Shown: positions 57,192 to 64,000 of the stretch, piece by piece
Layout of the letters: the number at the start of each line of letters is the position of its first letter
Position numbering within the stretch: position 1 is the stretch's first letter
Source of the DNA: Antedon mediterranea
Taxonomy: Eukaryota > Echinodermata > Crinoidea > Comatulida > Antedonidae
DNA: 64,000 nt
Direction of reading: 5' to 3'
Assembly: GCF_964355755.1 (NCBI RefSeq)
Contig: NC_092676.1
Coordinates: 15,608,288 to 15,672,287 of the forward strand
Translations under genes and position numbers: made by a program
The notes under the pieces: model-generated
Databases searched by the model: none
Told to the model about the DNA's origin: nothing
Seen by the model: only the letters and a program-made list of their open reading frames with translations

Positions 57192-59162
57192 TTAATTCAC
57201 TATACTGTATATAAAGTCTTCGTCCACTGAGTTGAGCATAAAGTTATTGCCACTAACGGTTCTATAGAAATCCTTAAGTTTGGACGACGTACAGTCATAC
57301 ACATTCTTAGGGGATGGAAGTTTACTGACCAAATTGGCTGCAATAGTAGTAAAATATTCGTTGAAGCAAGAAGCAATTTTGGCTGGGTCGAAACATTTAG
57401 TACCATTGGGCAGGTCAATAACCGTTTTAGCACTATCCTTAGATGTATTACTATAGCCTAGACCTTTAAACATTTTCCATAATTTTTTAGGGTTATTTTT
57501 ATTTTCTTCAGCCTTGTTTAACAAATGATTTGATTTAGCTTTATTTATATCACGCTGTATTTTATTTCTTAGTTTGCGAAATTGTATTAATAAGTCGGTA
57601 TTATTCTTGTTTTTATTATACATATTTAATAATTTATCTCTGGTTTCAATGTCTTGTAATATTTCTCTAGTTAACCATGGTTCCGTTCTTTGTTTCATCC
57701 TAATGTTTTTAAGGGGGGCAATGGAATCAATAGCAGCCAAAAGTAATGCATTAAATTTATACAGAGCTTCATTTACATCTCCGATAGAGGTAACTACTGA
57801 CCAATCGATATCTATTAGTATGTTTCTAAATTGATCAACGGTATAGTTTTTTAGTGATCTGATATATACATTTTTATGTCCATTGAACTTAAGTTTAATA
57901 GTTTTCCGTGTACAAAATGTCATTAAGTGATCGCTTAGACCTATTGCGATTGTACCCGATTGGCTTATCTTATTCTCATTATTACATAATATATGATCGA
58001 GGCATGAAGCAACTGTAGGGCATATCCTAGTTGGTTCAGTTACTTTGTTACTTAAACTAAACATACTTAGAATTTGATTATAGCTATTCAATAAAGATGA
58101 CTTTGTTAAAGTACATATATTAAAATCGCCAACAACAATTAATTCACTGTCCATTCCAATTTTAGATAACATATTTTCAAACAGAGTTAGAAAGTTCGTT
58201 TGCTTTGGTGGTCTGTAACATGTTCCAATTATAATGGGTTTGGTTTTAGGCAGGATCAGTTCAATCCAAAGTACTTCAGCTTCGTCGGATTCAATATCTG
58301 AACGCCGGTTAAACGCGATGTCATCCCTTATATACGTACATACGCCACCGCCTTTGCGGTCGCGATCTCTTCGTAGAACTGAGTAACCTTCAATTTTAAT
58401 TTCGTTGTCAGATACCGAATCATCAATCCATGTTTCGCTAATGGAGATAATGCCAGCTTTACTTTTATATGCAATATCGCGCAGTTCCAGTAGTTTGGGG
58501 ATCATTGATCTTGTATTTAAGTGTAGAATGTGTATTCCTTTCTGTTTAAACCGCATGAAGTCTTCAGGAGCGACGTTATAATTAAATAATGGGGGTGGCG
58601 TTCTTAATCCTATGTCATCGTTATGATTTCCACAGGAATCAAATGGGAGATGTTTCCAGCTGCATTCCACGCATACATAATCAAATTCAGTATTGTTGTT
58701 TACAATGTACTTGTATCTTTTGGGCGTCATGAAACCATCAGTACACTTTATATGAGTCCACTTATTACACTCATCACACGATATGGCTCTGCTTCTGGTA
58801 GTGACGCGCCGTTGACATTTACCACAACAATTGTTTGATACAGGTACATTCGCTGGTCCAGGATTGGATTCGATGTCACCACACCATAGTAAGCAGATAA
58901 TTAAAGTTCTACATGCAAGCTGTCTGGGGTTCCGATGAAGATTATAATCATAATGCGAGAATTTTTTGGTTGATGTAAATAGGTACGTATAACACTCACC
59001 GACTACATTCTGGAAATCTTTCGATGTATGGTTATCCAGATAAATTGAAGAAGGGCATAACTTATGAATGACTTGTTCATGTTCAGGATGATGGTGTGAT
59101 CTTTTCAACACCATAACATATAGCGACAGCGCCAGAAAAATACCATTCATACTTCCCGCCAT
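57192..59162 (-). CDS. LINE polyprotein N-terminal part: signal-like segment, 2A, PHD-like finger, endonuclease
   Basis: The first ATG is at 59162; the frame is open further upstream but without ATG. Numbering from ATG: residues 1-20 (MAGSMNGIFLALSLYVMVLK) are signal-like, and GDIESNPGP at about 95-103 is a 2A motif. A Cys4-His-Cys3 finger follows (CGKC, CDECNKWTHIKC, CVEC; about 112-167). The endonuclease then has HLNTRS, SISETW, CYRPP, VVGDFNI, LDHIL and LSDHL, all catalytic positions present. The frame ends at TAA 57192; coding continues in another register (ELNKLNATKSTGVDKIPP), so one frameshift has split the polyprotein. Confidence 0.88.
   Translation of the reverse strand: MAGSMNGIFLALSLYVMVLKRSHHHPEHEQVIHKLCPSSIYLDNHTSKDFQNVVGECYTYLFTSTKKFSHYDYNLHRNPRQLACRTLIICLLWCGDIESNPGPANVPVSNNCCGKCQRRVTTRSRAISCDECNKWTHIKCTDGFMTPKRYKYIVNNNTEFDYVCVECSWKHLPFDSCGNHNDDIGLRTPPPLFNYNVAPEDFMRFKQKGIHILHLNTRSMIPKLLELRDIAYKSKAGIISISETWIDDSVSDNEIKIEGYSVLRRDRDRKGGGVCTYIRDDIAFNRRSDIESDEAEVLWIELILPKTKPIIIGTCYRPPKQTNFLTLFENMLSKIGMDSELIVVGDFNICTLTKSSLLNSYNQILSMFSLSNKVTEPTRICPTVASCLDHILCNNENKISQSGTIAIGLSDHLMTFCTRKTIKLKFNGHKNVYIRSLKNYTVDQFRNILIDIDWSVVTSIGDVNEALYKFNALLLAAIDSIAPLKNIRMKQRTEPWLTREILQDIETRDKLLNMYNKNKNNTDLLIQFRKLRNKIQRDINKAKSNHLLNKAEENKNNPKKLWKMFKGLGYSNTSKDSAKTVIDLPNGTKCFDPAKIASCFNEYFTTIAANLVSKLPSPKNVYDCTSSKLKDFYRTVSGNNFMLNSVDEDFIYSIVN
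58854..58883 (-). other. 2A-like translational recoding motif (CGDIESNPG/P)
   Basis: Residues Cys-Gly-Asp-Ile-Glu-Ser-Asn-Pro-Gly-Pro match the 2A consensus D(V/I)ExNPGP completely. In known 2A peptides the ribosome skips the Gly-Pro bond, releasing the upstream product. Here the upstream product would be an approximately 102-residue peptide with a signal-like N-terminus, separate from the finger-endonuclease-RT part. Confidence 0.85.
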
Positions 59163-59509
59163 ATGATGTATCCTTATACACAAATAGAAAGAAAAAGTAC
59201 ACTCACCAATTGTGCTTGCCGAAAACAAAGGCCAGCACGTCCTTGCTCTGCAGCGGAATGTATCGAGTTATGCGGTAACAAAATGACAATGTGTCCAGGT
59301 GGTCATGGAATGCAAGTGAATTCGCTTCGTCATTTGGTTGTTAAAAGTCAATAGCTAGATTCTTAGTTAGTACCCTTATCCAATGTTCAGCAGGGTTACC
59401 AAAACGAAAAACATCACAGATAGGCCTACACAATCAATCGAAATACAGTTACAGAGTCCAAACTTTCACTGTAAAACTACCGGTATAATACAAACAATCA
59501 AAACTAAAA

Positions 59510-59585
59510 AAATAGCAGGTTAAGATTCGGTAAAACAGCAGGTTAAAATTCATAAAAAACAGCAGGTTAAAATGCAATAAAAGTT
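59510..59585 (+). repeat. short tandem repeat AGCAGGTTAA
   Basis: Three copies of (A)ACAGCAGGTTAAAATTC-like units, about 28 bp apart. Confidence 0.6.
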
Positions 59586-60107
59586 GTTCAGGTATAGCAT
59601 AAAATAGCGTTAAAATTGTGATAGCGAATTAATTCCAGTCATAACTCAGGCCGGTTGCAATAGGTCATCGGCATCTACTGTAGTCCCCTTTTACAATCAA
59701 TGGTGTAGGCGAGAATATTTGAGTTGAAAGCAACTATCGGGGCCTAGCGGAGCTCGCTCTTAACACGACCGTTCTGGACGAAGTAGGAATACCCACATGG
59801 TATCTACCTCACCAACTTCATACCTGTGAAAAAAACAATGTCATGCAAAATAAACAAACATAGTGTATAATAACATAATACAAAAATAGTAGTACAATAT
59901 TAACCCTTTCATTAGCAGCATTAGTCCCACCTATTTGCATAATATTTAAGAGAAACATATGAATTTTTAATACATTGCAAAAAAATACTAAATGAGATCA
60001 TTTTGTAATTATTTTTGTGGTGTGTGATGGGCAAATGGTTGGTCTACTGTCGGGTATAAAACTATTGATGACCTGCACTGTGTTTGGAAAATCACCATTT
60101 ATTGAAA

Positions 60108-60275
60108 ATCCCACATGGTATCTAGAGTATTGGCATGATGTGTTGATGTCGTCACGTACCTAGGCGTTGAACTGGGTGGTAATCTTAAGATCCCACATGG
60201 TATCTAGATAGAAAGATAGATCTTGGCATGTGTTGATGTCGTCACGTACCTAGGCATTGAACTGGGTGGTAATCA
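60108..60275 (+). repeat. tandem direct repeat of about 82 bp
   Basis: ATCCCACATGGTATCTAGA, TGTTGATGTCGTCACGTACC and TTGAACTGGGTGGTAATC appear in the same order at about 60109-60185 and 60190-60275. The second copy runs directly into the RT pseudogene, so the duplication includes its first codons. Confidence 0.8.
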
Positions 60276-60560
60276 TGTCAGGAATAGAATAAGTAAATGT
60301 CGGAGAGCTTTCTATTCATTGCAAGGAACTGGTATGTGTAAATATGGTTCGTCTACAGATGTAAAACTACATGTCTGGAAAACAGTCCTGATACCAACTC
60401 TAACGTATGGCCTACAATGTGTAAATCTGAGCAAGAATGTATATTCTTGAATTCGAAAAAATGCAACGTAATTTAATTAAATTTGGGTTTACCTAAATTC
60501 TGTAGAAACACTCTCTCCTTTGTCTAACATTATTAAATGTAACCAAGTGAATTTACTAAA
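60150..60560 (+). pseudogene. LINE reverse transcriptase C-terminal fragment
   Basis: The plus-strand frame reads VDVVTYLGIELGGNHVRNRI, SKCRRAFYSLQGTGMCKYG and HVWKTVLIPTLTYGLQC, then FEKMQRNLIKFG with stops. YLGxxL, KCRRAFYSL and PTLTYGLQ are typical of the post-catalytic region of non-LTR RTs. It is on the opposite strand from the two large LINEs. Confidence 0.65.
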
Positions 60561-60572
60561 CCAGATATTTAT

Positions 60573-61547
60573 TAGTGATTCCAAATCTTGTTCAATGTAG
60601 TTTGATTCCAAATCTTGTTCAATCTGTAGTTAAATCGTCTATGCCTTTGATTTACATTATGCTCCGGGAAACATTTCGTCAGCCATGATAACAGTGGATA
60701 GGCTGAGTCGCCAATAATGAAAACTGGCACTTCAACACCATCAAATTGCACACCCAACTACAAAAGAAAAAGTGCTGATACTTGACTTCTGAAAAAATAA
60801 GAGCAATTAAAGTCATGATTTCATTTTCTTGATTTGTTGTATGTACATACCCTTGGAAAAAGTGTACCATTTTGACCTCTTCGATACACAGAAGAGTTCC
60901 AGAAAACATGTGCATCATGCACTTTGCCAGACCACCCAACATTGATGTCTGTGAATCTAGAAACAGCAATAATAACATAAAAAATAGTTATTTTGAATTG
61001 AAAATGTAGCTTAAAAAGTTAGTGCACAAATAATGTACTTTTTGTTCAGTTTATTTGTGTATGTACCTCAACTTGTGATCTACAACTGTCTGTAGTATTA
61101 TTGAATATCGCCCTTTGCGATTATAATAATCTGCTAGTTAAAAACTAGGGGCTTTCATTGGTATATGTGAACCGTCAATGGCTCCTGCACATTGCGGAAA
61201 AGAATGGTGATAGGTAAATCCTTCAATTGTTGACCTCATTCACTCTCCTCTTGGCCAAACAATATAGTCCTTAAACATTGTTTCGTTAATGACCTGACAA
61301 ACTTCATGCTTGCATCTATATACTGTTGATCGCTGAATGCCAAGCAGATTCCCAATGGTGCGGTATTCACAAGGTGTGCCAACAATTTTTTCCATATGCA
61401 TTGCATTCCCGAAGTTTGAAGCATTTCTTTCCAGGTGAGGTCGAAGTCTATTGCGTAACAAATGAAATGTACTGTACCTAGAAATAATCGCATACTCGAC
61501 ATTATAGTCACATACAGAGAGTATTTCTTTATCCTTGCCACCAGCAA
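60573..61547 (-). pseudogene. PIF/Harbinger transposase (DDE_Tnp_4-like) remains
   Basis: Minus-strand frames in order: LRNRLRPHLERNASNFGNAM, TIGNLLGIQRSTVYRCKHEV, GSIDGSHIPMKAPSF (first catalytic Asp region), TDINVGWSGKVHDAHVFWNS (second Asp), and VPVFIIGDSAYPLLSWLTKC (the GDSAYP motif), then FNYRLN. This is the full order of a Harbinger transposase. At least three register changes and a stop after PSF break it. A 72-codon frame at 61952-62170 could be an upstream exon. Confidence 0.75.
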
Positions 61548-61559
61548 TTTACATTTATT

Positions 61560-63100
61560 AAATACAATTACAACATTTCTATTTAATTAATTAAATTAGT
61601 TTTGTTTGATATAATGTCTAATTAATAAGAATCGTTAATTAAAGTTGATCAACAAAATAGAGATGGATCGATCATTTAGGCCTATATTTATAAAATATGC
61701 CTACCATGGTACCATTACACACAAACTAGGCCTAGTATATTATTAGTAGTACAACTTCTAGGTAGGCTACCTAATAATAATCATTTAATAATTATGTATA
61801 GGCCTAGCCTACATAACAAATAGTACCTTCAGACATTCGAAAGTTATCTCTTCACAATTGGTCTGTATAACTTTGACAAACGGTTACATTTCACCAGTCC
61901 ACTGACACAATATTTGCTCTAGGCCTGTGTAGCCGTCTCCTCCTAGGCCTATCATCGGCTCCTTTTTATGCGACGACAACTCAACAAACTACATACATTT
62001 TGATCATTCTCGACAAAATAGTTATCAATTAAATGTGCATGATCTTGTTGGTTAATTATTAACCACAGAAAAGACAGAAGTAATACTATTTCTTGTAGAC
62101 CTGGAGAAACATGTTCGGTGATATCACACAACTGCATCTGACATGTTTTAACTACTGCTTTATAAAACATTACGTTGGTTGCTACTCTATTTGGTGATGT
62201 TAAAACCTCTTGAGAGCAAAGTGATCAGACTTTCTTGGTAAATGCTTCTTCTTGTGTAGCAACCGATTTGAATCAAGGTAAAAAAAAAAACTTTCAACAG
62301 TTGTTCAGAAAAGTCCCATGAACAGGGCAGCACAGTCAAAAACTACACATATCTTTCCCTGTTTCTGTGGCTTGGTTCATTGAAGTCCTGATTTGCATAT
62401 TTTTTTAATTGCTCTTCAAGATTTGACTTTGATTAACACGTTCATCATTTCTCAATTCTGTATGTCTTACTGGTCCGTTCACAGTCCAGCGTAGGAACTA
62501 TCTCCTTGAGTGTTTATAAATAACTTCATATAGTTTCATTGCTTTCGTTTATTCTGTTCCTCAATAATCAATAGTATTAGACTCTCGCGTTTTCACGATA
62601 TCAATCACATACAGTATACGCCGATTGAAAAACGTTTTATCTTAAATTTGGTGATTTTGTCCACCATAACAAGGTTTGTTTATCAATGAAGGTTCTCAGT
62701 TAGCAAATGAGTTTGAGGTGATATTAGATACACTTATTGACCTTTGTTTAAAGGTATAAGTAAATGTAGCACCAACAGTTGTGTGTTGGTGCTCCCACTT
62801 GAATTCATAGAATGTACCATTATCTTATATGGGTGTTTTATAAAATGTTTATATTGGAGCTCTCTTCTCAGAGAGAATAGGCCAATGTCAGTTTATCCAA
62901 GTAAGCTAGCACTTAAACTACCAACACCATTTTTGTTAGCACTTCAATCATTTGTCAGTCAGAATCCTTGTCATCGAACTTACACCATGTTAATTTCTCT
63001 TTTATTCGCTTGATAAAAATGTTAACAGATTCATATGTCAATATGTCACGTCCATTACAACAGTATGTCGCGATCATATAATTACAAAAATGTTCTGATA
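61560..63100. other. no gene recognised
   Basis: AT-rich, with TAGGCCTA-like words (61675-61810, 61918-61950). The minus-strand frame 61952-62170 may belong to the Harbinger remains. Nothing else could be supported. Confidence 0.35.
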
Positions 63101-63105
63101 CGTAC

Positions 63106-63277
63106 TGCTAAATATTCAGCTTTAGACTTAGGAGATCTAGATTGTCTCTTGGGATCTCTCTCCTCATCCTCCTCCCCAAAGCTAAATCTTGAATCTAACT
63201 TTATCGGAGATGGCTTTTTAATGTAACACTTCCTTTGTTTTGATCTACTTTTACTCCTGTCCTGGTCAGACCGCTCC
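63106..63277 (-). CDS. exon of an Arg/Ser-rich protein gene (partial gene)
   Basis: On the minus strand, after a CATCCCCAG acceptor, the frame reads ERSDQDRSKSRSKQRKCYIK, KPSPIKLDSRFSFGEEDEER and DPKRQSRSPKSKAEYLA, then a GTACGT donor in phase 0. Arg/Ser dipeptides and acidic stretches are typical of splicing-related nuclear proteins. I cannot name the gene. No neighbouring exon was recognised on either side; the 5' part would lie beyond the right edge. Good splice sites and an uninterrupted frame make a real exon more likely than not. Confidence 0.4.
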
Positions 63278-64000
63278 CTGGGGATGGACAGTACATATAC
63301 AGTACCCTAAGCCAACCAGTCCTGTAGTGTAATACATATACATATAATAAACGTACGTATAATAAATGAGTGGCCTGGGGCAAGGACGTATCAACCACTC
63401 TGGTCCCCATCATTTTGCACCATGTATGCCTCCCCTAGCTACAGCTTTAGAGAACTGCGACCCACTATACTAGGCACATTAGTTGGCATATACAATGTAT
63501 CTAGTATATGTATCCCCCAGTCGATAACAATAATCAGCAAGTATCCAAATGCCACAATATTGCATGATTAAATTTACCCGTAAATTATCATACATATTAA
63601 AGTAATACAATGCACCATGAGTACAATAAAGTTAATAGTTTTCGGGGAGACGAAATCCCTTACAATCGCCCCGATCACTTTGAGAATGCCAAACTGGCAA
63701 TCAAGGTTCCCACCTCTCCAAAAAAAAAATGTTGTGATTTAAAAGTTTGAACTTTTGCTCGCATCTTCAATGTTGTGATCTTTAGGTAGCACTGTAATGG
63801 CCTAATAGTTAAAGCAACTAGGCTTACCGTATCAGTCCCACTGTCCTAATAATCACACAAATAGTAGAGCAATACCAAGTAGAGTTAATAAGCGGTTTTT
63901 GTTCTAGGCAAATCAGGCTTTTGTAGCAATTAACGCCCTCGTTTGGCAAGAGGGGTGGTCTGTTCACCCAACGGGCGCTGTTCACAGCAATGGATATGTT
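63278..64000. other. no feature recognised; A-box-like tRNA scrap at 63799-63816
   Basis: TGGCCTAATAGTTAAAG resembles a tRNA A-box, but no B-box follows at tRNA spacing. The remainder shows no coding or repeat structure that I can support. Confidence 0.3.

Larger units (their letters stand above)
55375..59300 (-). mobile_element. CR1-like non-LTR retrotransposon with 2A-like peptide and PHD-like finger
   Basis: The minus-strand order is 5' region, N-terminal hydrophobic segment, 2A-like peptide, PHD-like finger, APE endonuclease, reverse transcriptase, 3' UTR, and a GAAA-rich tail near 55376-55400. It is damaged by one frameshift near 57200 and one nonsense codon at 56686-56688. Sea-urchin CR1-like LINEs (the STR group) are known to encode virus-like 2A peptides, so this is a related family. 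The 5' end is not fixed. Confidence 0.88.

Overview
The window is eukaryotic nuclear DNA: AT-rich, intron-rich, and crowded with transposon remains. Protein similarities and the repeat types (many TAGGCCTA-like words, a 2A-bearing CR1-like LINE of the kind known from sea urchins) suggest a marine deuterostome invertebrate, most likely an echinoderm. That placement is an inference, not proof.

Left part (about 0.58-12.2 kb, + strand): one well-preserved host gene, MCM9. Sixteen coding exons were placed by homology and splice sites, giving a protein of about 899 aa. It has the MCM N-terminal zinc finger, a Walker A split across an exon junction, Walker B, an arginine finger and a C-terminal BRCv-like motif. 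Its introns carry a TA-flanked terminal-inverted-repeat element (6.8-7.66 kb), a tRNA-derived SINE-like head and a degenerate copy of part of exon 15.

Middle (13-28 kb): mobile elements and debris. These are a LINE 3' fragment; a nearly complete non-LTR retrotransposon on the minus strand (ORF1 coiled coil/RRM, endonuclease, reverse transcriptase); an inverted-repeat element; GC-rich coding debris; a tyrosine-recombinase-type RT fragment; a 184-bp palindromic MITE; and a DUF3987-like fragment.

28.4-37.15 kb: a complex tandem array. Three units of about 490 bp are followed by three higher-order units of about 2.35 kb. Short minus-strand reading frames recur in each unit, some next to splice-site consensus, and one resembles the C-terminal half of a PH domain. 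This is the least explained part of the window.

37.6-54.6 kb: a Myb/SANT-like fragment, a 157-bp minisatellite, two broken copies of an uncharacterised transposon-associated gene, dispersed repeats, a hAT MITE with perfect 8-bp target duplications, the first coding exon of UMPS (+ strand, 44795-44941), a 15-bp minisatellite, remains of hAT-like, pogo-like and IQRRYL-type transposases, and two gag-like fragments.

Right part (55-64 kb, minus strand): a CR1-like LINE whose protein carries a putative 2A recoding peptide followed by a PHD-like finger, endonuclease and RT; an RT pseudogene; a PIF/Harbinger transposase pseudogene; and, at the edge, one exon of an Arg/Ser-rich protein gene.

Only MCM9, UMPS exon 1 and possibly the RS-rich exon look like host genes. 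Nothing suggests that they work together.
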